Positions 11,000 to 24,000 of a stretch of 64,000 nt of DNA are shown piece after piece; the stretch's first letter is position 1; every line of letters begins with the position of its first letter. Under the pieces are notes generated by a model. It was not told the origin of the DNA and searched no databases. It worked only from the letters and a program-made list of their open reading frames with translations. Made by a program: the position numbers and the translations under genes. Origin of the DNA: Pseudoips prasinana (Eukaryota; Arthropoda; Insecta; Lepidoptera; Nolidae); the NCBI GenBank assembly GCA_951640165.1, contig OX621253.1:11674001-11738000 (forward strand), in the 5' to 3' direction.

Positions 11000-11360
11000 G
11001 TACAGACGCCAGCACATCAAACTGACTGCACGTGTGGCGCAGCGGCTTAGACAGCCGTCTCGCCGCTTCGTGTCGCGGGTTCGAGTCCCGCGTCGGACAA
11101 CTATTTGTGTGACCCATAAATAGTTGTTCTGAGTCTGTGTAATTTGTCTCCGTCTATTGTATGTATGTAAAGTACCCCGCGATACAGGAATTAAATTCCC
11201 TAATGCGGGCGTTACCTTTAAAAAAAAAAAAGAAAAAAAAACTACACCAATCTGTCAAATTTCCCCAATTGAATCTGAACCTTATGCTTATGTGATAAAG
11301 TTGAAAATCTATAAAAGAAATTTGACAGATTGGGGTAGATGGATGTGCTGGCGTCTGTAC
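11000..11360. mobile_element. Palindromic GTAC-flanked MITE, copy 4, split by a SINE
   Basis: The left arm is at 11000-11023 and the remainder at ~11242-11360, with GTAC at both outer ends. The two parts join at CATCAAACT/ACACCAATCTG as in uninterrupted copies. The intervening ~218 bp is SINE family B. Confidence 0.85.
11024..11241 (+). mobile_element. tRNA-derived SINE (family B) nested in a MITE
   Basis: It begins GACTGCACGTGTGGCGCAGC with an A-box-like segment, then a B box (GGTTCGAGTCC). The body contains AACTATTTGTGTGACCCATA and it ends in an A-rich tail. AAACT appears on both sides as a probable target duplication. It folds only roughly like a tRNA and is followed by a body and poly-A, so it is a SINE and not a tRNA gene. 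Confidence 0.82.
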
Positions 11361-11850
11361 ATAATAATATCGCTCTTAAACATCGTACTGTTCATAAGAG
11401 CTCGTATCGTTAACCATAGAACAGTGAACAATGGTAGAGTTATGCATAGATGCACTTTTGTTTACTCATATTTCACCGACGCGGCGGTGTCTCCAATTTT
11501 ACCAGTGCAATAGAACACCTCAAAACACAGACATAGAGTTACAGTTCGGTGTAAATAAGAATTAACAAATATTCCAACAATCCCATAAAAACATAATTAA
11601 TTAATGTCGGTCCTAATTAAATAATGATCATACGATGAAAGCACGACAGTGTTAATGGCTCTGGTTCACTTGCATTTAATTGTACATTTCAAATATTACG
11701 CAGTAGGGCATGTACCCCAAACAGTAGCAACAGTTTCTAGTTACAATATTATAAGCTTACTGAAAAAACTACCTTATGTCAAGAAAGAAAAGGCTGATGT
11801 TTGTTTGTTTCTAAAGTGAAAAATAAGAGTCAAACAATTTGTAAACTCAC
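11361..11850. other. Non-coding stretch beside Rlip exon 4
   Basis: No gene seen. It is intron sequence if Rlip continues to the left. Confidence 0.5.
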
Positions 11851-12067
11851 CTCCCAAAGTAAATATTTCTTCAAACGGTACCCCGGATGTCACAGTAGAG
11901 GGGACTTTAGTCAGTTTCTTATCTTTTTTGTCCTTATCCTTTTCCTTAACTTTCTCTTTTTCTTTCTCTTTCACTTTTTCTTTGTCTTTATCCTTAGTCT
12001 TTTCTTTCCTCTCATCTTTTAATTTCTCTTTAGATTCTAGCTTGAACTTCGCTTTTTCTTCCTTTTC
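11851..12067 (-). CDS. Rlip: Rlip exon 4, Lys/Glu rich
   Basis: Acceptor CTATTCAG and donor GAGGTGAGT. It continues the K/E/D-rich tract and ends LTKVPSTVTSGVPFEEIFTL, plus a split glycine codon. 14.3 kb separates it from exon 3. The next exon is outside the window, unless the intron is shorter than it looks. Confidence 0.75.
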
Positions 12068-15000
12068 CTGAATAGAAATGGTGTTTTATTAATAAAATTG
12101 TTTTAAGTCGCTCGAAAGTTGTTAAAAAGTTATAAAACACGTATTTGTAAACAGTACGGCTTTATTACAAACTAGCTGTGTCCGGCGGGTTTACCCGCGT
12201 TAAACTTTATAAATTATAGCCTATGTGTTAATCCAAAGTATCAGTTAACTCCATAGCAAATTGTATTAAAATCGCTCCAGCCGTTTAGACGTGAAGAAGT
12301 AACAAACACAACTCTCACACACTGACAAACTTTCGCCTTTATAATATTAGTGTGGTTATAGAAACATTATCACTAATACCGATTGTAAACCAATTTTCCG
12401 GGAATACACAGAAACGGACAAAACAAACAATTCACAATATCCAGTATACACAAAAATTTATTCAATACTGATGTAAACAAAACACTATTAATACTTTTTG
12501 CACTAACAAATTTCAACATAGACAAACACTCGATCTCGCCAAACAAAATCCTATCGATATCTCTTCTCTCTCGATAAGGTCAGATTACGAAAGATAACGT
12601 CGAAAAAATAGTAAATTAAAAAAATACGAAGTAGCACCTTATTGAACACACTGCGTAGGTGATGCATGACGCGAACTCAAGACCCAACTGAATAAACCAT
12701 GACCGTTCAGCTGTGTTTGCCCAAGGCCGCCTCTACTGCTGCGAGATACCACGACATTATTACTACGTTCATAGCTGTTTTGTTCTAAATGTTTTTTTAG
12801 TAGATAGAAATTATGGTGTCAGGTTTTTTGAACGAAGTTCCTTATCGCGCGTTGCGAAAGGGGGCAAGGCGGAAAAAATTAAGACGAAAAGTTGTACGAC
12901 ACTTTTTGCTTTTTTTATTACTAAAATTGAGCCTACTGATTAAGTTTATATTACATTATATTTGTTAATAATAAAAAAAGTATTATTATAACAAAAATAA
13001 AATAATTACAATTCCTTCACTAATTAATCGAAAGGAAATTCGTTCCATCCGAATGTCCCTTGACACCTCTCAAGTTTTTTATTTAGATTTTGTTGATGGA
13101 TTTGTTCTATGCTTACAAATGTGTTAGGACTCCTAAAATATGAGCACTTAAAATAAACTTATTTTATGTTACTCATAATATCGCCCGGAATTGAATAGAT
13201 CTATTGCTTCCAGATTTTAAACCAACAATCACCCAATAGGAAATAAAACTTTGCACTGAATTTAAGATTTTTCTTATTCTATTTTATTAAATAGCATTAT
13301 TTGTGCAGCATGGCTATCTGCGTGAGATTTAACGTAGTGCACACACTGAGGAGAAGGGTTAGCTAGCATGACCGGAAACAGGCCAGGACTGACACCTTAA
13401 GATGCTCTCCGAGGCAAGGGTGTGTAACAACGCCACCTTCCAGACTCAGGACAGATATGACACTGATTTTTCTTTACATTACTTTCTTTAAAACACGAGA
13501 CCGCTAGACCGACAAGATAGTAAAAATTCGCACATGATCCTGGCAATTTCAAGATATAGTTAATATTCGGGGAAGTATTTTAAATATATTTTATATGTAA
13601 ACAAAGTACCGGTGGTTCATGATAGTTGTATCATAAATCATGATACAACTATCTATATAAATCAAAATGCATTAAAATATTAGGCTTAAGACAGTATTAA
13701 CGCAAATAATTTAAAAAACGCATTAATGTGCTGTTTGAGTAAGGGGCCTTTTGAACCTGTGCAATTTGTCTTAAAACTTACACAAATAATTCAATGGATA
13801 TAAATAAAGAGTGTTGCAAGCAGAATCACTGGTGAAACGCATTATTACGATTAATTATCAATAATCCAATATCATATTAAATATGGCCTCATCTACAATA
13901 TCATGGGGTTGCTGTAGCAGTGAAAATAACAAAAATGAGCGTTTTATTAAATGCATCAAATGCAATAAATTGTACCATTTTATTTGCCAAAGTGTATCGG
14001 AAATTTCGGCTGACTGTGAAGCATACTATAAATGGATGTGTTCCGGCTGTATTAATCGCTTACCAAATGCACAGAAACATGAGAACACCCCCACTCGCAA
14101 CGTGAACACTGCTAGAGGAACCAAGAGACCCGCATTAAATTCTCCACCACAAGCAGCTTCTGTAACCGCCGAAGAAGTACGTACTATTGTGAATGAGATT
14201 TTCGATACCAAGTTTACAACTATGGTGCAGCAAATTAACAGCACTATACTCAGTATGATTAACAAGGAACTTGAACCCATAAAGACTGACATTACTGAGC
14301 TTAAAGTGTCATTGGACTTCCATACCAAAGAATTCGAGGATTACCAAGCTGAACACAAGTCGCTAAACAAATCAGTGAAAGATTTGTTGGAAGAAAACAT
14401 CGAGCTTAAAAAGACGGCTGTGGACTTGAGCCTGCGTGTAAATTATTTAGAGCAACAAGCTCGTAGCAGCAACCTTGAAGTCCAATGTGTTCCTGAAAAC
14501 AAACATGAGAACCTGTACTCTGTCGTGAAGCAATTGGGTTCAGTTGTTGGATGTCAGCTGGATGACAATGAGATTCCCCACTGCACGCGCGTAGCTAAAC
14601 AACATGCTACGAACACTCGCCCTCGCTCCATCGTCGTCCAGCTTACCTCACCGAAGGCTCGTGATAAACTCCTCGCTGCTGTGCTGAATTACAATAAGAA
14701 CAAGAGTAACGAGCTTGTCGACGATAGATACTTAGTTTACAGAAGGGACCGCGAAACTTCTAATCTACAAAGGGGTAAAGAAGGCGGTGGTGTGTTAATA
14801 GCCGTCAGAAAATCTTTGAATTCAAAAAGAGCTATACATTTTGAAAGTATGTGTGAAGACCTTTGGGTAACTTTGGATCTATCAGTGGGTAAATGTATTA
14901 TACGACTGGCTCTCTGTGCAGTATATCTGCCGCCCCCCATTCGAATCACTAACTTAGAACACTTTTTTGATAACTGTAATCGAGTCACTGATCAGCTTGA

Positions 15001-18000
15001 TGACTCATATGTTTGTATTATAGGTGATTTTAATTTAGGAGATATAGATTGGAAAATAGCTAGTATATCCGATAACTACCCAAAGGTATCTAACACTAGT
15101 GAGGTACTCTTAAACTTCACCCATGTTAATCGACTCAGTCAATTCAACGACGTAAAGAACGCCTCTGGTCGCATTCTTGATCTGGTGCTATATAACCATT
15201 CATTATGTAATGTAAGCCAAAGCATCAATTCCATTAGTAATATAGATTGCCACCATCCACCACTTGATATTGTAATTACTTTGGACAAGAAAGCTAGACT
15301 CCCTTATAACATTGAGAAAGGTAGACCTAACTTTCAAAAAGCGAATTATAATACAATTCGTAAACACCTAAGTGATCTCGATTGGGAGGGATTATTTGAG
15401 GGACTCCAAGGGCCTAATGAAATGGTACAAGTATTTTATGACATCATTGAATCAGTCATATATAAGTATATACCTACTAAAATACAGATAACAAACAAGT
15501 ATCCACCATGGTTTAACCGAAAATTAATTAAAATGCTTAATTATAAAAATAATATTAGAAAACGCTACAATATATATAAGAATCATTTAGATAAAATTGA
15601 ATTAACAATAGTAAGCAAACGCTGTGATGCTCTCGTAAATGCTTGTTATAATAGTTATCTGAAGCAATTAGAAGACGGCCTAACAAAAAACCCTAAACTA
15701 TTTTGGAGTTATGTGAAAACAAAGAGAGGTGGCTCTAGTACTTATCCCTCAACCATGACTGATGGCATCATTTCATCATCTGATGGTACAGAAATTTGTG
15801 AGCTATTTGCAACGCATTTCTCATCTGTCTATAGCCCCGCTCATGTCGCCTCCAATACTGAAAATAACAGCTTTCTTAATACTCTAAAAAATTACACCCT
15901 AAGTCTAACGAACCCTATTATAAGCATAGAGGTCATATACAAAAAGATCAGAAATCTAGATTGTAATAAGGGGGCTGGGCCAGATGGATTACCTCCTATT
16001 TTTATTTATGAGTGTGCATCGGAGCTAGTTGTACCATTATATCTTATATATAACAAATCCTTAAGTACCGGTGTTTTTCCAATAAAATGGAAAATGACAA
16101 AAGTTGTTCCCATACACAAATCCAATAATAAGGAAAGAGTTTCTAACTATAGGCCAATATCAATATTATCAACCCTAGCAAAAATATTTGAATCGCTAAT
16201 CTGTCCATATATTCGGAACCATTTAAAATTGTATGTCAGTGAAGATCAACACGGATTCGTGGAGTCTAGATCTACTAGCACTAATCTCATGCCTTTCACT
16301 GAATTACTAACGGAGGCCATTGATTCAGGCCACCAAGCGCATGTTATATACACAGACTTTAGTAAGGCCTTCGATAAAGTATCACATAAGCTCCTCATTC
16401 TTAAATTGCAAGCTTATGGCATTACTGGGTCTTTACTTTCGTGGCTGAGTTCATATCTCATGGACAGACGTTTCTTTGTGGTAGTCAATGGCTTTCAATC
16501 AACCATGCGAGATATATCTTCTGGGGTGCCACAGGGATCGCATTTGGCCCCAATACTGTTTAATTTTTTTAATAACGACATCACAAACTGTTTCCACTGC
16601 ACAAAGTTATTCATGTATGCCGATGATCTAAAATTTGTTAAAATCATAAAATCGAAAGAAGATGCCCTTGCCCTGCAAAAAGACTTAGAAAGACTAGATC
16701 AATGGTGTGACAACAATGAAATGATTCTTAATCACAGTAAATGTAACGTTGTAAATTTCACAAGAAAGCAAAACGTAATAGAGCATGATTACTTTATAAA
16801 AGGAATGAAGATTAACAAACTAGATACAGTGAAAGACCTAGGTGTAACATTTGACAAAAAGTTAAGCTTTATTCCACATATGGATAGCATAATAAAAAAA
16901 TCCTCTCAAATGTTAGGTTTTGTTTTGAGAAACACCAAGCAGTTCAAATCTTCAAAAACAAAAATCTTGCTTTATTATAGTTTAGTTAGAAGTACACTTG
17001 ACTACTGTAGCGTAATCTGGCGTCCTCACTACGCTACACATTCTTTGCGCTTGGAACGTATACAAAAACGTTTCCTTTGGTATTTGGCGTTTTCCAATGG
17101 TATAACTAAAAAAATGCAGTCATACTCTAGTAGACTTAAACACTACAAAATTATGTCACTGGAAAGGCGCCGAAATCTAAATGACGCAATGTTTGTGTGC
17201 AAAGTGATGACTCACAAAATTGATTGTTCCTTAATACTGCAACTTTTCAACTTCCGTGCCCCATCTAGAATCCCCCGCAGCCCAATAACACCGCTTTGTC
17301 CGCCGCGGAGGAGGACAGTCTTAGGTGCTAATTCCCCATGCGCCAGGTTATGTAAGGTGGTGAATGGTTGTAGTGATCTAATTGACTTACACTTTGATTC
17401 GTTCAATACGCTCAAAATAAAATTGTACAAATATATATGCGATGTCTAATCTCTGCCGTCAAAAACACTTTCATGTATAGCTCTTAGAAGATAAGCATAG
17501 TTCATAGTTAGGTTAAGCTTACAAACGTACTGTCTCACGTGCATGCAGAGTTCACCTGTAAGTGATTATTACACTATTGCTATTTTTATTAATATGTTAT
17601 TAGATCTAAGACGGTGTATATAATTGTTGGTGAACCTATAATAATAAATAAATAAAAAATAAATAAATAATATGGCGGATCACCGAGACAACTAGTTTAC
17701 GATAAAATCAACACCATAAAATCTCTTATAAAGTGTTTAATTCATATCGTGACACTTATTCTAACTTTGAAATAAAAAAAAAATAACAGAATTTTTTATT
17801 CTGCATTCCACGAATACTTATCTAAAAAACTGAAACACATAAGTGTAGGAATAATGCCGTGGGATATCATAATATACTCTACACCTACTGAACAGCGAAA
17901 TTATGCAAAATATATCAAGTGCTCAACCGCGAAAAGTGAACCTGACACATACACTGTGTGTAGGTACTGTCCTTTACATAATATTAAGAGACTAAACAGA

Positions 18001-21000
18001 CAAATAATATTTACATACTGGGTGTTCAATAATAATAATAATAAATAAATAACAAATATCAACACAGCGACATACTTCGATATATATCTCAAAATACGTA
18101 TAAATTATAGATAAATCACACAAAGATTTCTCCCGGGTGAGAATCGAACCCACGATGTCTGTTTTAGCAGTCAGGGTAAATAACTGCTAGACCAACAAAT
18201 CAATTCAAGTATTAAATCATTGCGCAAAAATTCGCAGAAATCTATATATAAATAACTCAAATTTGAGCAAACATATGTGCACTCTCTATTCCTTACTTTT
18301 GCTATTCGATGGGACGACTCGGCAGATTTCACGCGCAAGGCCGACAGCTTTACTATAACAGTTTTCAGCCTCAGACTGGTATTTGGCGTTTTATTGCATA
18401 AGAAAATTCCAATAATATCTTTGTCCCGACCTAGGAGTTAAACCAAGGACCTAAATATCTAAGTAACAACGTAAGTTTAGGAGCTTAATTTGCCTATAAA
18501 ACTGAACAACACGGCACCTTATGCACAACAGTAAGCTTGTGGCACAAAGGCTTACAAGTCGAAAAAGCTTCCTGAAGTGCTTCCACTTTCTGGCGAACGG
18601 TCTAAGACACGGCTCAAACTATGGCGAGACAGTGCTTGCCTACCCATTCCATTCGTCCCTCCCGCTGAAAACCATCCGCCTGGACACAAGTTGCCGTCCA
18701 ACTTGGAAGTCCCTGAATAGACTCCGGACCCAAGTTGATCGTACCAAGGAAAACCTGCTCAGGTGGGGATTTTTAAACATTTGCAACCTAGAGTGCAAGT
18801 GTGGTTCTGTTCTTCAAACTATGGCACACTTGTTAACATGTCCTGCGTGTCCTAATGCCTGCACGTTACAAGAACTAATGGACGCTACTGACAACGCTCA
18901 ACGCGTATCTGAATTCTGGGCTGACTTAATTTAGATTGCCATCGACACGCTAAGAAGAAGAAGCACATTATAGGTATTATGAATTTACCTGTGCAGATCC
19001 CGAGAACGACTTGTAAAGTATCACACACACAGAGGCTAAGTGGTACTATAAATTGTGTTTTTATTATTTATTTTTTATTAGTTAATAATAATTTAAGTTA
19101 ATTTTATTTTCTTTTATCCCAAACTGGTTTTGTTTAATTATTTCAGTTTCATGGGTCGATATCACTCCTTAAGTTATGAGAACATCTATGACAAGCATCA
19201 CAGGTGCTCAGAAGCCTAACATCCGACACCTGTGGGGTAACCGCCTAATTCACCGGTCATCGTGATCGTGATCGGCGTTCACATAGATGAAGGTTAAAAA
19301 TTATTAGTTATTCGTTCAATCGACTTCCATGAGCACATGTGACGTCATAAATGGTCCGGAATCGATTTTCAACGTTGAAGCCGATTAAACTAATGATTTA
19401 GTAATTTTTAAACGCCGATCACGATGACGGCGAAGTAGGTAGTAGCCCCCCTTGAGTACTTCCCTATCAGTTTCAGGTCTGAAGGCATTCACTCGATTTG
19501 GTAGCTAGCCTACACGAGAATAAGAATTCAACGTGTAATTAAAATAACATTGTTGCGGTTGTCATTAATCGTCATAAAAAGGAATTGGTGGGCATGACCA
19601 TTAAAATGTCAAGTTTGTCGCCAAATTCGATGATGGCCGCACTAAAATTAGACTTCGTTTAAATTTTCTATGATTGAATAACAAATTTACAGTATTATAA
19701 TGTTCAAGTGTGTGTGTTAAAACACAAGTGCACTCTGTATTCCACCCCTCTCTTGGTTCAATGAGTGCTTGGCGGAGATGTACAAAGAGATGTCAAACCT
19801 ATCAGAATCATGTGCTCTATTCCTATCAGGGAAAACACGTTAAAAAAAACGCGGTAAGTACACGTGTTGGCGAGGAAACGTGTGCATATTTTGGAAAATA
19901 CTACTGCAGTACATTTTAGAAATAGTGAATCTTAGGCAAAAAGTGTATAAGAATTTTTATCATAAAACTAAGCGTTTGCTGTGTGGTGACCGAGACGAAT
20001 ATCTGAATATCATTATCCCATCTCATCCCATAGGGGTCGTATAAGCCTACCTGAAGAAGTATCTAGCAGAGGATGGGCAGCAACTTCTTTTTGAGTACTA
20101 TTACCATCTTACTGCGATCGCCAACCCGTCTGCCAAGCGAGGCGATTATGGCTTATCCCCCCAAGATGATGCTTGGGGAGGCTTTTGTCCAGCAGTGGTC
20201 ATCTTACCGCTGTTATGATGAAGCGTTGGGTTAAAAAAATCATTTTTGGAACATATGGGATTGATGGGGAATATTTTGTATTTTTTTTTCGAATTTATTC
20301 AAGGATACCCCAGTTTATTTCGTACACACTTGACCAGACTATTAGTAATAGGATTCCGTTATTATTTTCGGGTACGAAAACGTAACATTTACATGATCCG
20401 GATGGAAATCGTCTCGAGTTACCGGAGCCATCACCCACAACACCGAGAAGCTAGGCTACCATGGTTTTAGTGGGTAACCTCCCGGTGATTGCCACATACC
20501 CCGTAGTCTCCCCAACTACGGGGACCTATAAAAAAGGTTTCCACCACGGAACATAAACAGGGTTACACTGCTTCGCCGGACAATTCTCCGAAGGTATCAT
20601 AGTTGATACGTAGTAGACTAAACAGTATACCTTCTCCATCGCGTCGGTATGTTTGTCATCAGATTTTTGTCTAGTAAATAAATGATTATTATAAGTTTAA
20701 ATGTCGTAGATAGCAAGGTTGCAGTGACAATAGATGCGATCAGCGACAATCTAAGTCATACATGTCTTGTGTAACATGATTCCTATTGCGTTGAAATAAA
20801 GCATGTTTTGTTGGCGACTTACTGCAAGGTCGCAATGTCTGAACGTTTGGATTATTTTATTATTCATGTTTACATGTTTACATGTTATTTCATGGACTAA
20901 TCCCTTTCGGATTATTTAACAAAAATGAATACATAAAATAGGTGAAATAAGGTTTTATATAGCCAAAGAGTTGTGCAAGGAACGTGACAAATGGAAATCT

Positions 21001-24000
21001 TAAACTTTGTAGTAATATAAAGTATATATCCGAATAACACACGATTTTTTATGTAAATTATTATTTAATAAATAAACATTTGCCAGGTCAGCACTAATAC
21101 AAATGACTAAATCATTTTCTATACTTTTTAAACCCTATCACGCGTTACTTTGTTCTTCTTGCAATTCTTGTCCAACCTATGGTTGCTTGGAAGAAGCCCA
21201 GAGAGCGTTTATACCATTGTACGATATTTAATGTTACAGTTTACATTCTCATTTAAATCTTGGTGTATAATAAACTAGCTGTGCCCGTGACATTATCAGC
21301 AGGTTTTGTGCTGACCCCGTAAATGATACATCAGAATATCTCTAATATTTTGTCTCTTGTCGCAAACCGCACCCAAACCTTACACATTTCCAAACAAACT
21401 TTCATCTCCTATTCCCTATTGTTAAAACATAAGCGTCAAGCTTCTAGTTATAAAACTGGTGATACTTTCATCCCCTTTCAAGCCCTTACACCCCTTTTTC
21501 GCATTAAAAAAAAGTAGCCTTTATAGTTTCTCAGGCACTAGACTATCTGTGTACCAAATTCCATTTAAATCGTTTCAGTAGTTTGGGCGTGAAAGCCTGA
21601 CAAACAGACAGACAGAGTTACTTTCGCATTTATAATACTTGCAAAGTATTAATCTGGGTATTTTTACAGCAATAGATACGAGCACAAAGTTTTAGCTTGA
21701 AACACAAGCAATGTAATCTATTATCCACCTTGACCAGAGTTTTCCAGCCTTGCTAGCGTGTAAATAGTACGCAGTCTCCGAGAAATAACCTTGAAGCCAT
21801 AGATATATACTGGTTTATTCGATAATTGGATAATTTTACAGACTAATCTCTTTCTGGGTTATTTGCAATGCAATATTTAAACTAACCAGGGATTGACCAG
21901 CGGAAGACACAGCGTGGGCAGCCCCCTAAAAGATGGACCGGATGGATTATTTATTTATTTATATTGTTTAAGACTTTAAATTTAAGAAAAAAACATTTTA
22001 TTTGTACATATACCGAATCTTTGGTATATCTCTTGTTTTAAACACATTTGCATCGGATTATGAGAGTTAGGGAACAGAAAGTGTCCCTGTGTTTACGCAC
22101 ACATTTGTGCACCATAATATGTCTCGCGCAGGTGACTAGTCTTCATTGAGACTAACCGCCGCCGTGGCCGAAACGGTGGTCGACCAGGAGGACATTATGA
22201 TTTAACCACTATACTTAATTTCTGAGCGTCTCCGTGCTTCGGAGGGCACGTTAAGCTGTCGGTCCCGGTTGTAGACCATACGATAGCCAGTGGTTACCCT
22301 AGTGTCAGGGTTGTTCAAGCCGCCCATTAGGCCTCTGACATGGCTTAACGACTGTTGCCTAATGGCTACAACCGGGACCGACAGCTTAACGTAACTTAAC
22401 GACCCTCCGAAGCACGGAGACGCTCAGAAATTAAACCACTTTGGTGGTCATCTATCTATGGACGGGCCGCAAGCCTTGTTGCTTAACCTCGCCAAACACC
22501 GGACCTTCCGGACCGGTGAGAGCATCTGGCTGTTAGATTTTTGGTGTATAAGAAGACAATGTTATCGTGCACAATCGAGTATTTCTTCACAAATTGCGGC
22601 ATAGACTTCCGACACTATATGACGTTGAGTGGCTTGCATCCGATCATTTGCAATAAGTAGGTATCGACACAAAGTAAATATTTCACCAGAGGGAAAGGAC
22701 CGGTTTCCAAATTTTAGACTAGGATAATTATGACCACCACTGGACGTAAACGTACGTAGATCGTATGTACGTACGTCGGACGTCATTATAACAGCCAAAA
22801 TACGTCCACTGCTGGACAAAAGCCTCCCGAAAGAATATGAGGATATGCCATAATCGCCACGCGTGGCAGACGGGTTGGCGATCGCAGTTTGACGGTCATA
22901 GTTCACAGAAAAACGCGGCTGCCCGTTTTCTGGTAGGTATTCCCTCGGTCGATTTCTACGCCCCCCACGGGATGAGATGGGGTGATGATATTCTATGCCG
23001 TCACCACACAGCACGACGGACGTGGTTTCGACTAATTTTTGATCGGCTTTAACCGTTTTAATTCTATTATTGATCTTTACCAATAAATCAATACCTAATA
23101 GTTTAAAACACGCTTTTAGCACGCACAAAAAATTACAAAACTCCGCCATATTGGATTTAAGTCACGAGACAATTTTTTTTCGTATTTCTGACAGCAAACC
23201 CTTCCATTTGATACCCATATCATGGGGGTGGATTTCAAACAGCCAGTCCGCCATCTTGGAGAGGCCGCCACATTGGATTTGTATGACGTTTCTTAGCTAG
23301 TCATGTATTGACATCAGAACTCAGAGCGTGTGCAAAATTTCATCCTAATCGGAAACCGGGTCAAATTAAGATTCCGAGATTTTCTTACATATGTACATAC
23401 ATCGAGTTTACAAGTGAAGCTAATAAAAGCGTGTTAAAAATAGAATAAAAATAAATACGGTAAGTACAGTACAGGAAGTACAGTACAGGACCGGCGATTT
23501 TACGTGGTCTCCGAGGCACGGGGGTATAAGTAATACCACCAGCTCCCAGACTTCGGGTTGATGCTGAGAAATTTTTCTTTTTACAGAAAAGTCCCAAAAT
23601 CACTTTTGGCCCGACCCGGGATTCGAACCCAGGACTTCATTCTCTGTGGGTGAAAACGCTAGGGGAACGAGGCAGTCAAAGTCTTCCGAAATAACACTAG
23701 CGCAAACGAATAATTCAATGAGCAAAACATTTTTGAATGCATTCTCCGAAATCGAATTGAATTCTCGCCGCGAAATCGTCTTCTATCGACAGAGAAAAGG
23801 TGCCTCGAAGTTATTTTATTTATTTACTTTGGTTAAATCACTTAACAAAGGCATTCCCTACCAGTCAACCTTTGGATTATGCAGAGATAATATATAATTT
23901 GTTGTAATTTTTATTAGCTTTTGTCTACCTACCGAATTGAAATTTTAAGTTTCAGAAAGAGAAAAGGCCGGTCGGAGGCATAACCGGTGATTACGGTGTT

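Noticed and set aside
11041..11101. Possible tRNA gene (A and B boxes, GGTTCGAGTCC)
   Set aside because: Followed by a SINE body and poly-A, with target-site duplications and relatives at 48254 and 55068; a SINE, not a tRNA gene.
18126..18195. Possible tRNA gene on the minus strand
   Set aside because: B box and A-box-like text are present, but no matched acceptor stem and repeat context; SINE head more likely.
22562..23149. 195-codon minus-strand ORF
   Set aside because: It runs through a dispersed RTE-type repeat whose other copies do not keep the frame; no domain seen.
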